A DNA stretch of 64,000 nucleotides from Aeromonas veronii (GCF_040215105.1 NZ_CP157875.1:2657501-2721500), one strand, 5' to 3'. Positions 49,327 through 58,002 are shown, numbered from the stretch's first letter. Notes: generated from the sequence alone by a model not told the origin. Numbers and translations: made by a program.

Positions 49327-49509
49327 TATTATAGTTTCCTTACTACTGTAACTCAGGTGTGCTTCCTGCACCCTTTTTCATTACCTCTTGTTTATGTTTA
49401 CTTACGTGCACATGAAAACCATAAATACATTGTTGGTTTTGATTTATGGTACTTTGTACACAACATTGGGTAGCTTAGGCTGCCCTTTTTTGTGCCTGTT
49501 GTTTAGTGA

Positions 49510-49656
49510 TTACAGGCCAATCATTGCTTTGTTTATGAGTTGCTGTACTGCATCAGATACTGTCTTTGCCTTACCATCTAGTACTTGCTTCTCAAGGTAT
49601 GCCTGTTGTGCAGGTGTGAGACGAACATCGGCCCGCCCGATTTTCTTTGTTGTCAT
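49510..49656 (-). CDS. 48-residue ribbon-helix-helix-type protein
   Basis: A very short gene reading MTTKKIGRADVRLTPAQQAY at the start, then a helix, a turn and a second helix (KTVSDAVQQLINKAMIG). An N-terminal beta strand followed by two helices is the Arc/CopG ribbon-helix-helix pattern of dimeric DNA-binding regulators. AAGGAAG lies 5 bases before the ATG at 49656. It is upstream of the ATPase gene on the same strand and divergent from the 50283 gene, a good place for a regulator or copy-control protein. Confidence 0.65.
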   Translation of the reverse strand: MTTKKIGRADVRLTPAQQAYLEKQVLDGKAKTVSDAVQQLINKAMIGL

Positions 49657-50282
49657 ATTGCTTCCTTATGCCCGACAATCCTCCTATTTTTCAGAGTGAA
49701 AATTACCCCTGCATTGCACAGGGGGTATAAAACTAAACTAGTTTTGGTGAGAGTGAAGAAGGAACCAGGCAATGTCACGAACCTGAAAATTCACTCTCTA
49801 TCTTTTTTGGAGGATACTTCTATTATAGATGGTAGAGTTTTATTTTTACTCTTTCCCATCAGTTTTATTTATCAAAATGAATTAGAAAAGCGGCTCAAAT
49901 GAAGGCATTTTAAAATGAAACTTTATAACAGTCATGATTACATTAACTAATGATTCTCTGTCCAGGTAGAACGAGTGCCGCTCCTGCCCTTCCTTGTTCT
50001 GCTGCCCTTCTCTTTCTGTGTAGTCATAATGCCAGCCCGAAAACTGCAAGACAAACGATAAATTACTTTACTTTAGAATATTTACTCTAGTGAATACTTT
50101 CAAAAACAATAAGGTTCAGAGAGTATCTATAGGGTTCAGATACCTAGTAAAAAGAACAAGGTTTTAGAGGTATCTTAGAAAAGTACATATGTTTGTAGAT
50201 AGTACTTGATCATTCTTTTAGTAGTAGTTACTGTAGGTTCCGTAAGACAACTTCAACCTCTGTACTGACAAGGAACTGAATC
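49657..50282. other. Divergent regulatory interval
   Basis: No credible gene in ~625 bp. CCCCTG/CAGGGG (49706-49724) forms a hairpin. GGTTCAGA occurs twice 20 bp apart (50113-50120, 50133-50140), a spacing of two helical turns suitable for a dimeric repressor. The right end carries the promoter of the 50283 gene. Confidence 0.45.
50206..50234 (+). promoter_or_regulatory. Promoter of the 50283 gene
   Basis: TTGATC (50206-50211) and TACTGT (50229-50234) are 17 bp apart, giving a start near 50241 and a ~42-nt leader. Confidence 0.5.
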
Positions 50283-50867
50283 ATGAGCAATGAAACTATC
50301 AACGGTACTAACACCAATGAGAAAGATTTCTTGGCCCTCAATACCGAACAGCTTAAGAAAGAACTTCATGCAGTATTCTTTGATAAGAGTAAACGCATAC
50401 CAGAGAAGATTGAGGAATACCAAGAGCTTATCAATCAAGCAGTTAAAATCATAGCTCACCTCAAAGAAAAAGAGGCTGATGATAAAAAGAAACAGTTGCT
50501 GGCTGAGTTGGCCGACCTTAGAGAAAGGTATGGTGCAGACTTCTCTATCGTAGAGAAGGGTCGAGGAAATGCAAAAAATAAAAAAGGAACTAAACCCAGC
50601 ACTGAAAAAGAAATGATCACCACTAAAATTGTGGATCTCAAAGGTGCTGTTGTTAGTGTGACCGTTGGTAAGAGAGGTGCAGTTGCCAAACCCAAAGAGG
50701 GTGAAGCAACAGATACCTATGACTTCTTCCAAGAAGTTAGCCGCATGAATGAAGGTAAGGCCACCAAGGACAAGATCACAAAAGAATCACTGTCCAAGTC
50801 CTCACCTGCTGAGATTGCAGAAACCTTCGCCGACTACATCGCCAAGGTAAAGGCTCAAGCAGCCTAA
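50283..50867 (+). CDS. Charged coiled-coil phage protein, unknown function
   Basis: A 194-residue hydrophilic protein. Residues ~18-95 are a Lys/Glu-rich coiled coil (EKIEEYQELINQAVKII; EADDKKKQLLAELADLRERYG), residues ~96-115 a basic linker (KGRGNAKNKKGTKPSTEK) and the remainder a mixed domain. The coil followed by a basic linker recalls H-NS-like nucleoid proteins in arrangement, but the H-NS DNA-binding motif is missing. AAGGAA is upstream and a terminator downstream, so it is a self-contained unit on the plus strand. Confidence 0.65.
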   Translation: MSNETINGTNTNEKDFLALNTEQLKKELHAVFFDKSKRIPEKIEEYQELINQAVKIIAHLKEKEADDKKKQLLAELADLRERYGADFSIVEKGRGNAKNKKGTKPSTEKEMITTKIVDLKGAVVSVTVGKRGAVAKPKEGEATDTYDFFQEVSRMNEGKATKDKITKESLSKSSPAEIAETFADYIAKVKAQAA

Positions 50868-50911
50868 CCAGTACAAATACTGAACACACGCTAGAGTCAG
50901 AACGTAAAAAG

Positions 50912-50940
50912 AAGGGGGCCATCATGGGCCCCTTTCTTGT
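50912..50940 (+). terminator. Terminator after the 50283 gene
   Basis: AAGGGGGCC (50912-50920) pairs with GGGCCCCTT (50926-50934) with one mismatch and is followed by TCTTGTTCTT. It also faces the end of the minus-strand 50970 gene. Confidence 0.75.
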
Positions 50941-50969
50941 TCTTATAATTTGTTATCTCTAACACCCTA

Positions 50970-51350
50970 TCACCTAGTAATGTCACGGTGAACGTTAAAG
51001 CTCCCCATAACTGTCGTGAAGACGATGGAACTGTTTGTTTTATCGACAAACTGCATATCCCATACCCCCTGTACTGGTGCATTAGGTTGTGATGGTGGTG
51101 CAGCATTAGCACTCATGTTTGAAGTAATAACTATTCTTATGAGTCCCTTACTTGCATCCACGATCTGCGGTGCAAGATCCAGCCAAATATCTGAATCTGC
51201 ATTGTATCTAACTTGTGCTTTTACATTGACAGTTGATAAGTCGTAAATGCTCTCTACGCCTGTTTGATTGTCTATGTTTAGATAATAGAACTCTAGTACT
51301 TGACTATCCCCGCGATAGATCTCTATGTCTAACTTCCCTCGTTGTATCAT
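50970..51350 (-). CDS. Phage structural-type protein, unknown role
   Basis: A 126-residue beta-rich protein (start MIQRGKLDIEIYRGDSQ; then VNVKAQVRYN, DIWLDLAPQIVDASKGLIRIVIT, VQGVWDMQF). The single-domain beta-sandwich pattern resembles N-terminal domains of phage baseplate or tail accessory proteins (BppU-type), here as a stand-alone protein. The ATG at 51350 is chosen because AAAGGA is 8 bp upstream; an in-frame ATG lies 2 codons earlier. It is the last structural-type gene before the module is interrupted. Confidence 0.5.
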   Translation of the reverse strand: MIQRGKLDIEIYRGDSQVLEFYYLNIDNQTGVESIYDLSTVNVKAQVRYNADSDIWLDLAPQIVDASKGLIRIVITSNMSANAAPPSQPNAPVQGVWDMQFVDKTNSSIVFTTVMGSFNVHRDITR

Positions 51351-51371
51351 TATCATATTCCTTTATTATTA

Positions 51372-52190
51372 TTATTTTTTATATTTATACTTGATATCTA
51401 CAAATTCCAAGTCATATGTCTTTTCTGATAATTTAGCTTGTTTAAACTTTATCTTCCGACCTAGTTCTTTGGATGCCTGTTGAACTGCGTTCTTTAATAA
51501 AGTTAAATCATCTTTTGAAATTTTAGCTCCAGCAATGACACAATGAAGTCTTTTAGCTCGGTCATATTCATAAATCCCTGGCTTCTCACCACAAGTAAAA
51601 GCCCTTTCTTCTGCTTCGTATTTCCAAATGTCATCTTTTGTAAGTAATACTGACATATCAAAATCGTTGGAAGATAGTGTATATACAGGTTTATCTTTAG
51701 AATACTCAACTTTGTATGGAATGAGACTCTCAGCTATCGGATCTTCCACATACTCTTGTAAGTCTTCAGGTTTCGAGTATCTAAACCCAACTACAAATCC
51801 TTTATGGTAGTCAGCGTAATGTGACCACATAAGAGCATTGTCATACTGACGACTTAAACTTAAAACACCAACACCTTTAAGCAATTCGGATATGAAATCA
51901 CCAGATTTTATTCTGCGTTTAAGTTTACTAATAATTTCATCTCTTTTTAATTTAAGTTCAAAATAATTATAGTTTTGTTCCAATAACAATAACTCTGCTT
52001 TTTTGAACCCTCTAGTCTCATGTAAAAGATCAGTAGATACCAAAGGCTGGCAGTCGAAAGGATCATTAAAATCTAATGGGCAAGTGAACTTAATAGTCCC
52101 TTTGGTGATAATGTTGAGACTTAATTTATCGACACCAAATGGAATATACTTGTACCTAAAGAACTGCTTATCGTTATCAACATCCATCAT
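51372..52190 (-). CDS. DUF2971 family protein (cargo gene)
   Basis: A 272-residue protein that fits the DUF2971 pattern: FRYKYIP at the start, TIKFTCPLDFNDPFDCQP near residues 32-50, SRQYDNALMWSHYADYHKGFVVGF near ~115-140 and a C-terminal VIAGAKIS. No enzyme activity is established for this family as far as I know; members are scattered in mobile elements and near defence genes. It is set between the tape measure and a tail-type protein, has no counterpart in standard siphovirus tail modules, and has no strong ribosome-binding site. Confidence 0.75.
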   Translation of the reverse strand: MMDVDNDKQFFRYKYIPFGVDKLSLNIITKGTIKFTCPLDFNDPFDCQPLVSTDLLHETRGFKKAELLLLEQNYNYFELKLKRDEIISKLKRRIKSGDFISELLKGVGVLSLSRQYDNALMWSHYADYHKGFVVGFRYSKPEDLQEYVEDPIAESLIPYKVEYSKDKPVYTLSSNDFDMSVLLTKDDIWKYEAEERAFTCGEKPGIYEYDRAKRLHCVIAGAKISKDDLTLLKNAVQQASKELGRKIKFKQAKLSEKTYDLEFVDIKYKYKK

Positions 52191-52257
52191 ATCAGCACCA
52201 TGAATTAGCTGTGTCCTAAATGGATACTACCTCAAAACGCTGATAAGAAAAAGCACA

Positions 52258-54801
52258 TCACATACCCTGTTCGCGTCTGGCTAAGTTGGTGAACTGCAAT
52301 AGGCTATCTCGATGTTTCGCTAACATACTATCGAACTTCTCGGGGCTAATACTGGTATCACCCTGAACAACTAGATCGGAGTTGATTACAATCCCCTCCC
52401 CTGAACCTTTCTTATCCGATAGGTATGAAGTTAGATCTTTGTTCTGTTCAGGGGCAATCACTCGCTCACCTGCTTTCAAAATGTATGATCCAGTCTCTGA
52501 TACTTCATCTGTCCCACTGTGGAACTGTCCTAGCGTTACCGCCCCAGCACTAGCAATTGCACCGCCGTATTGAGCAATAACCATTGCCTTCTCACCCCAG
52601 TTTTCAGCCTTGCCCCACTTCTCCCACATTTCAATCCCAAGAGAAGCAATGGTACTAGCCTTTTCCATGGCGAATAGTATTTTCGCCTGCTTTGAACCTT
52701 GTTCAGCTAGTTGAGCACTGTTCCTGAACAGTTCAGAAATAGTTCCTAACTGAGACATAGCCAAATCACGTTTTGCTGATGTTAGGCTCTTATCTGAATC
52801 TAGTATCTGAGTATTGTATTCATCTTGGGAAATCAGACCATTTGCACGTTGTTCCTCAAGTAATGCCCGTTCTTGCTCATAGTACAGAACTTGGGCTTCT
52901 TCTCTTGAGGCCATATGTTCATTTTGACGTTCTACTTTTTGAAGTTCATATTCTCGATCAATCTCTGCAAGTTTATTATTCTTGTCCTGTTCAGTAACAA
53001 TACTGTACTCACCCTTCTCTTGATCTAATCTAAATGCCTCTTCAATTGCGGCCCTCTTGATTAGCAACTCTTGGTTAGCTACACCCTCTTGTGTTGTGGA
53101 AAAGTCCTTTAGGGTGTTCATCTGAGAAACACGATCATTGTATTCCTGCTGGGCTAACTTCCTCTTTTCATCAAGTTCTTTCTTTTTGATATCAACTAAC
53201 TTGTCTGATAGTGCTTGTTCAGCAATGAGCTTTGCCTCATTGAACTCTGATTGAGTAAGGGAACCTTCCTGTAAGTAGCTCTTGAGCTTTTCTAGCTGCT
53301 GTTCATACCCGTACTGAGCTATCTGCTGTTCGGTAGCTGCAAGGCTCGACAATGCCGCCTGACGCTTGCTGTAAGCCTCTGTATTGAATCCGGCGATCTT
53401 GGCATTCACTGCCTTGATGTTCTCGGCGTTCGTCTCTAGGAGGGCCTTCTGATTGCTTATCTGGCCTTCCAGGGCTTTGCGTGATTCCTCGCCTTGAGTG
53501 TTCTGTAACTGCGTCTCTAAGCGTCCCTGCTCCTTCATGAGGCTGGTACGCTGCTCCTGTAGGCTCTTGAGGGAAACAATAGAGGCGGTCGCGGTTGAGG
53601 TGTCAGGGGCCTTGGCTGCTCCTGCTGTGCCTGTACTCTTAGAGCTGATAGTCTCGGCGTTCTTGAAATCCTGTGCCTTGGCTAGGTCTGCATCAAACTT
53701 CGCTAGGGCATCTGCTGCTGCGGCCTGACCTTGAGCACGTAACCACTTGCCATAGTCATCAAAGCCGTTTTCCCATAGTCCCTCTAGCTGAGCTGTGAAA
53801 GCCGGATCGTTATCTTTAACGCTTTTGGAGATTATGCCCTGACGGATTGCATCAGCATTGCTGATAATGTCGCCCGCATTTTTTGCATTTACCCCAGTAC
53901 CATCATTCACATATGAACTGACGACGTTCTTAGATTTAGCACCCTCTGATACCTCATAGAACAGATCAGAGACTCGTTTACTCATTTCAGAACTGAGCGA
54001 TATCAAACCACTAAAACTATTGGCTAGGGCTGCATTGAAGTTGTTTTGCAGCATGTCGATATTACTTTGTGTCTTCTGAATATCGCTTATGGTGTCTTGG
54101 GAAAGAGTGGCACGTTGAACGGCATATCCATCTAACATGTTCTTGATCTCTTGCTCATTCATTCTGAGAAGCGGCCCTAACTTGCTGGCCTCTGATGCAA
54201 GGGATTCAAGGACGAACGTCTGTTGTGCTGTGGAGGCACCGACTTGATCCAGGTCTGCTTGTACCATCTTGAGTACTTCCATGGAACCCAAGCCCCTGAA
54301 ATCATCAGCAGTACGGTTTATCTTACCGTGGATAACGTCGAGGTAGTCCTGTAGGGCTCCGCCCCCAGTACTGAGATAATCCCCTGTCTTGTCGTTCACA
54401 TCCTTGAGGATATCGCCCAATTGCTCCATCGATACACCCACTGTATGAGCCGCTATCGCCTGTTGGTTCATTGCCTCAACAGTGAGGCCGGACGTTTTAG
54501 CCATGGCCTCTAACTGCTTCTGAGGCACCATTACGGCATTACCCGCTGCCAATGCTGCGGCAGTCATCCCACCAAGGGCAATCCCCACACCAGCAGCAAC
54601 ACCACCCACTGGCCCAAGGCGTGATAGAAAGCCCTGTATCGCACTCTGGGGATGACTGAACCCAGCAGCCACCCCCTGCCCCATCTTCTGGGCACCCTGC
54701 CCTATGTTGTTGAAAGCAGAGTTGCTTTGCTTCCTAAATCGCTCAATTTCTGCACTGGCCTTAAGAGCATTTGCAGTAATTGGTATATTCACACCCGCCA
54801 T
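52258..54801 (-). CDS. Tape measure protein
   Basis: An 847-residue protein that sets tail length. The N-terminus reads VNIPITANALKASAEIERF, followed by a Gly/Ala-rich hydrophobic stretch (~60-90), a TMP-type repeat with SKLGPLLRMNEQEI, and a long helical coiled region (~410-690) rich in Glu, Lys and Gln. The late hydrophobic block AMVIAQYGGAIASAGAVTLGQFHSGTDEVSETG is typical of tape measures that end in an ejection segment. It overlaps the preceding T-chaperone frame by one base. The part encoded by ~53300-54750 is visibly richer in G+C than the rest. Confidence 0.93.
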   Translation of the reverse strand: MAGVNIPITANALKASAEIERFRKQSNSAFNNIGQGAQKMGQGVAAGFSHPQSAIQGFLSRLGPVGGVAAGVGIALGGMTAAALAAGNAVMVPQKQLEAMAKTSGLTVEAMNQQAIAAHTVGVSMEQLGDILKDVNDKTGDYLSTGGGALQDYLDVIHGKINRTADDFRGLGSMEVLKMVQADLDQVGASTAQQTFVLESLASEASKLGPLLRMNEQEIKNMLDGYAVQRATLSQDTISDIQKTQSNIDMLQNNFNAALANSFSGLISLSSEMSKRVSDLFYEVSEGAKSKNVVSSYVNDGTGVNAKNAGDIISNADAIRQGIISKSVKDNDPAFTAQLEGLWENGFDDYGKWLRAQGQAAAADALAKFDADLAKAQDFKNAETISSKSTGTAGAAKAPDTSTATASIVSLKSLQEQRTSLMKEQGRLETQLQNTQGEESRKALEGQISNQKALLETNAENIKAVNAKIAGFNTEAYSKRQAALSSLAATEQQIAQYGYEQQLEKLKSYLQEGSLTQSEFNEAKLIAEQALSDKLVDIKKKELDEKRKLAQQEYNDRVSQMNTLKDFSTTQEGVANQELLIKRAAIEEAFRLDQEKGEYSIVTEQDKNNKLAEIDREYELQKVERQNEHMASREEAQVLYYEQERALLEEQRANGLISQDEYNTQILDSDKSLTSAKRDLAMSQLGTISELFRNSAQLAEQGSKQAKILFAMEKASTIASLGIEMWEKWGKAENWGEKAMVIAQYGGAIASAGAVTLGQFHSGTDEVSETGSYILKAGERVIAPEQNKDLTSYLSDKKGSGEGIVINSDLVVQGDTSISPEKFDSMLAKHRDSLLQFTNLARREQGM

Positions 54802-55238
54802 TATTCATCTTCCTTATTATTATGTTCTTGGTAAATCTTAATTAGTTCCTCAATGTAGTATTGATCCTTATCTTCTTTCCCGATTTCGTCTTGTATGTGT
54901 TCAAGAAGATCAACAAAGAACTTATCTATTACATGCTTTGGTAAATTAGGTGTTGATAACTGCCTTCTCATTTTCAAAATTCTAGGATCATTTAGATAGT
55001 CTGGAAGCTCACCACTTAAGAAAGGCATCATTTGTTTTGCCGTTTTGTAATCACTCTTTTTAGTTATGTTCTGATTTCTCAAAAGTTCTATGATGAATCC
55101 AGTTAGTTCATGATCAGTATTCTTAGTGAAATGGCGTAAATGATTGTATGCCTTGTACTGGTCTATGATAGTTATAGGCCATTGCTTTATTTCATGAATT
55201 GGTACTGATAGGGCAATACTGAGATCGAAGAGAAACAT
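54801..55238 (-). CDS. Tail assembly chaperone T part (expressed by -1 frameshift)
   Basis: A 145-codon open frame read as the C-terminal part of a GT fusion. In the -1 frame after the slippery site at 55268, ten codons (A-R-R-L-I-N-D-H-D-E) lead without a stop into its ATG, so translation continues from the G protein into this frame. The content (DQYKAYNHLRHFT; then helices rich in Asp/Glu/Lys) fits lambda gpT-like chaperones. The fusion would be 261 residues. Independent start at the ATG is possible but lacks a good ribosome-binding site. Confidence 0.8.
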   Translation of the reverse strand: MFLFDLSIALSVPIHEIKQWPITIIDQYKAYNHLRHFTKNTDHELTGFIIELLRNQNITKKSDYKTAKQMMPFLSGELPDYLNDPRILKMRRQLSTPNLPKHVIDKFFVDLLEHIQDEIGKEDKDQYYIEELIKIYQEHNNKEDE

Positions 55239-55255
55239 TTCATCATGATCATTAA

Positions 55256-55585
55256 TCAGTCTTCTTGCTTTTTTTTTATGTTTTCGACTCGCTTCTGTGG
55301 GCCACTAATCTCGGCAATCTTTGTTGCAATGAGGATGATAAGTTCATAACTAATCTTGTCTCCCACTTCGGCTAGCTCTGTCATTTCATCAAAAACCATT
55401 TTCCCATTTTCTTCACATAGGCAATACTTGATTATTGCAAGTTCACGAATACCCTCTAGATACTGTGTACTAAGGGCAGATGCAAGATTGTATGAGATAT
55501 GTTTTGCATAGAATTTATGTTCTTTACCATCCAATTCAATGGTTAGTTTATAAGGTTTCAATCCGTACTTATCCAAAAAATTCAT
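55256..55585 (-). CDS. Tail assembly chaperone G
   Basis: A 109-residue protein (MNFLDKYGLKPYKLTIELDGKE opening, split for length) located between the major tail protein and the tape measure, the place of lambda gpG and HK97 gp13-like chaperones, which prime tape-measure folding. It ends IKKKQED; the last codons AAA-AAA-AAG form the slippery heptamer. The ATG at 55585 follows a short AT-rich leader with AAGGATT; the open frame upstream to 55657 is discarded. Confidence 0.8.
   Translation of the reverse strand: MNFLDKYGLKPYKLTIELDGKEHKFYAKHISYNLASALSTQYLEGIRELAIIKYCLCEENGKMVFDEMTELAEVGDKISYELIILIATKIAEISGPQKRVENIKKKQED
55268..55274 (-). other. Slippery heptamer A-AAA-AAG for -1 frameshift
   Basis: On the minus strand nine A residues (55277-55269) are followed by G at 55268. 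In the G frame the codons are AAA AAA AAG, so A-AAA-AAG sits in the correct register for tandem -1 slippage, the most efficient bacterial slippery site. The shifted frame is open into the T frame. Confidence 0.85.
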
Positions 55586-55631
55586 TTTTATAATCCTTGT
55601 TATTATTATAGATACAGTATTTAATGGAAAT

Positions 55632-55662
55632 AAAAAAGGCAGCAGGTTTTCACCCACTGCCT
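55632..55662 (-). terminator. Terminator after the major tail protein
   Basis: On the minus strand AGGCAGTGGGT (55662-55652) pairs, with one mismatch, with ACCTGCTGCCT (55647-55637) and is followed by TTTTTATTT. It lies directly after the major tail protein gene inside the morphogenesis operon, so it should boost that gene relative to those downstream. Confidence 0.75.
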
Positions 55663-55681
55663 AAACGTATTATTGACTTAC

Positions 55682-56110
55682 TTAAACACCATCAGTCTCG
55701 GTAATGCCACCATCAACAACCAATGTATATGTAACAGTACGAACAGCTTCAGCCTCTGTTGAAATACTCTTACTAGAAACGATACCAGTGAAAGTTAAAA
55801 CCTGACTACCACTTGCGGTATCAGCACCACCTTTAAGGGTTAGCTCACACACAACTTTTTTGCTGTTCTTTGCAAGTAGAGCTAGAGCTTTGTATGAAGC
55901 AGATGCAGGAACGTAAGAACAAACGATCTCATAGGGATCAACACTCTTACCCGCAACAAGTTTCCGCTTCTCGGGCTCATTGTAATGTTGAACTTCCACG
56001 ATGTTTGCTGTGATGGTTCCGCCCGTGATAGTTTGAATGTCAGTCACGACAACACCATCAATCTCTAGATCGATATAAAGACCAATGTTAATATCTGGAA
56101 TTGCAGACAT
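55682..56110 (-). CDS. Major tail tube protein
   Basis: A 142-residue beta-rich protein (MSAIPDINIGLYIDLEIDGV at the start; TITGGTITANIVEVQHYNEP; VLTFTGIVSSKSISTEAEAVRT; YTLVVDGGI at the end). The two-sheet repeated pattern fits the siphovirus tail tube fold, and its place after the tail terminator and before the chaperones agrees. AAGGAAA follows a TTATTATTATT leader. A terminator right after it is consistent with its high demand. Confidence 0.82.
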   Translation of the reverse strand: MSAIPDINIGLYIDLEIDGVVVTDIQTITGGTITANIVEVQHYNEPEKRKLVAGKSVDPYEIVCSYVPASASYKALALLAKNSKKVVCELTLKGGADTASGSQVLTFTGIVSSKSISTEAEAVRTVTYTLVVDGGITETDGV

Positions 56111-56152
56111 ATAAATTTCCTTATTATTATTTTATTGTTATAGTTATTTTAT

Positions 56153-56524
56153 TTATTGGAAGTTCACTACATGGGTAATCTCAATTTTGTATAACCGTTC
56201 AAAACAATTTTGTAGTTTATGATCTGATGTATCTGTGATCTTAATGTTCAATACTGAACCCCCAATGTATTTATTTAAGAGGGATTCGAAAGCACTATCA
56301 TCACATAGTTCTAGATAGCTAGAGCAAACCCTCACAACATGAAAAAGAGTATTCCTTACTTCCTTATCTTTGTTGTAATAGCGGGTATCAACTCTTGAAC
56401 TTAGATGTTCAAATGCAATGGCCTCTTTGGCTTTATCACTATCTGGAACTTCAAATGGATATACTGTGATATTACCTTGCTTGTATTTTTTAAGAACCCC
56501 CATTAGTTCTGATTCTATACTCAC
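56153..56524 (-). CDS. Tail terminator / completion protein
   Basis: A 123-residue protein starting MSIESELMGVLKKYKQGNITVYPFEVPD; the early I-T-V-Y-P-F-E-V-P segment is typical of small tail terminator proteins (gpU-like, DUF3168-like) that cap the tail tube and join it to the head. Its start overlaps the preceding gene by 4 bp. Assigned by size, pattern and position. Confidence 0.7.
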   Translation of the reverse strand: MSIESELMGVLKKYKQGNITVYPFEVPDSDKAKEAIAFEHLSSRVDTRYYNKDKEVRNTLFHVVRVCSSYLELCDDSAFESLLNKYIGGSVLNIKITDTSDHKLQNCFERLYKIEITHVVNFQ

Positions 56525-57087
56525 TTCTTACTATTCCTCTTATCTTGCTTCCTTATCTCGCTCTCAATCTCTTGAAGTAGGAACTTCTTAAAGTTCTCTT
56601 CCATAGCCTGTTCTTGTTGGTGTCGAATACGTTCAACAAAGTACAAACCCTTAGTTGTTCCTATGTACCGGAATGCTTCATCCGTTACCTTACCAAACAC
56701 CTTGAAGCCTTTCCCTTTACCTGCACGGGCGAGCGGGTTACGCCTACCCAGTTCCAGGATCATTGCCATACCGTATGCACTTTCAGTGCCGTACTTTCCC
56801 TTCTTCATATCAAAGGTGACTTCTGCATAAAGTTCGTTGTACTTCTTATCAGGGATGTAACCACTCTTGGGGATCTTGATCTTCTTATTAGTATTTACAG
56901 TAGTTTTAATTACTACATCATCCTTTAGCATTGCGGGGGCTGCTGCTTGTACTGCTTCTTTCACTGGGGCTAAGGTTTGTTTGGCGGCATTACGTAGGGC
57001 TCGGGCTCTGAACTTTGGATCTGTAAGGGAGTCGAGAAGTTTGTTTAGATTGTCTAAACCTTTTATATGTTTACTATCTCTTGCCAT
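56521..57087 (-). CDS. HK97 gp10-like tail/head-tail protein
   Basis: A 188-residue, basic protein of the HK97 gp10 type: GLDNLNKLLDSLTDPKFRARALRNAAKQTLAPV in the first third, YGMAMILELGRRNPLARAG in the middle and a charged helical end. It is thought to help join tail to head. The ATG at 57087 has AAGGATT upstream; an extended frame to 57138 lies inside the preceding gene and is discarded. Confidence 0.78.
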   Translation of the reverse strand: MARDSKHIKGLDNLNKLLDSLTDPKFRARALRNAAKQTLAPVKEAVQAAAPAMLKDDVVIKTTVNTNKKIKIPKSGYIPDKKYNELYAEVTFDMKKGKYGTESAYGMAMILELGRRNPLARAGKGKGFKVFGKVTDEAFRYIGTTKGLYFVERIRHQQEQAMEENFKKFLLQEIESEIRKQDKRNSKK

Positions 57088-57089
57088 AG

Positions 57090-57422
57090 TTAATCCTTCT
57101 CTACGTAGAAGGTAATGAACTTTTGAACCATATTCCAAGATTCATAACTAACTATTTTGTATGTCTTGTTTTGAAACTCCATCACGAACCCACTACAAGA
57201 ATCGATCAACGGGGTCAGGGATTTACTATAGCGAGTTTTAATCACCAATCTGTTTGCCCAAGCTTTGTCAAACTTAGAACCAGAATCCTGTACTTTTTCA
57301 AATTGCACTTCTGCTTTCATTTCTACAAACAGTTCTTTGGTGTTTTGAAACTCCCCTACTTCATTTTGTGTTTGAACAAGATGATATACCTTTACACTAT
57401 TTCGCATGTTTCCTGTATTCAT
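57090..57422 (-). CDS. Head-tail adaptor (SPP1 gp16 / Phage_H_T_join type)
   Basis: A 110-residue beta-rich protein: MNTGNMRNSVKVYHLVQTQNEVGE opening, FEKVQDSGSKFDKAWANRLVIKTRYS, then NKTYKIVSYESWNMVQKFITFYV, the recognised pattern of the head-tail joining stopper. Its ATG overlaps the connector's stop (ATGA), implying coupled translation. Confidence 0.8.
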   Translation of the reverse strand: MNTGNMRNSVKVYHLVQTQNEVGEFQNTKELFVEMKAEVQFEKVQDSGSKFDKAWANRLVIKTRYSKSLTPLIDSCSGFVMEFQNKTYKIVSYESWNMVQKFITFYVEKD

Positions 57423-57958
57423 CAGATACCCCCTGCATTATTGGGCAAGCGGTACTGCTTAAAGATAGCCTGATGGTTGAGGGGTATTTCTGTTGCACTG
57501 ATACCAAGTACTATGGACTCTCTGTTCTGGAACATCGTAGCTACGTACATACATAGTCCAAGTACTATCGATTGAGGAACATCATTGTTCCCACTGGCAT
57601 TGAAATCACACTGAATCTCAAACTGTACTGGGAAGGTTGGAGCACCTTGGATTTGTACCTTCTTAGAAACTCTATCAAGTTTGTATTGTACTGGATTGTT
57701 ACTGGCATCAACTGCACTGTTAATTAAGTACCCACCATACGGGATTCTAAAGTTTGGGGTATCAGTACTGAGGATGATTTTTGATTTTAGTAGTGGACGG
57801 TTCATGAACCTCTCAGCACTTGCTATTGCAGCTTCTTTATAGAGTCCCAACAGTTCTGATTCATCATCAATTAGTATTAGATGTTCTCTTAGAAGTTCGT
57901 TTGATATAAGAACATCGATTAACGAGTCATCTCTAAATTCAATTATGTATTCGATCAT
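57422..57958 (-). CDS. Head-tail connector (gp6-like)
   Basis: A 178-residue protein, helical, with LGLYKEAAIASAERFMNRPLL near residue ~37-58 and PQSIVLGLCMYVATMFQNRES near ~128-150, the two-helix signature of phage gp6-like connectors that form the ring below the portal. The ATG at 57958 follows AGGAA by 8 bp. It is separated from the capsid gene by a terminator and ~210 bp. Confidence 0.8.
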   Translation of the reverse strand: MIEYIIEFRDDSLIDVLISNELLREHLILIDDESELLGLYKEAAIASAERFMNRPLLKSKIILSTDTPNFRIPYGGYLINSAVDASNNPVQYKLDRVSKKVQIQGAPTFPVQFEIQCDFNASGNNDVPQSIVLGLCMYVATMFQNRESIVLGISATEIPLNHQAIFKQYRLPNNAGGI

Positions 57959-58002
57959 ATGCAATTCCTATTATTGTTATTATCTGTATTTATTAGAGAC
58001 AA

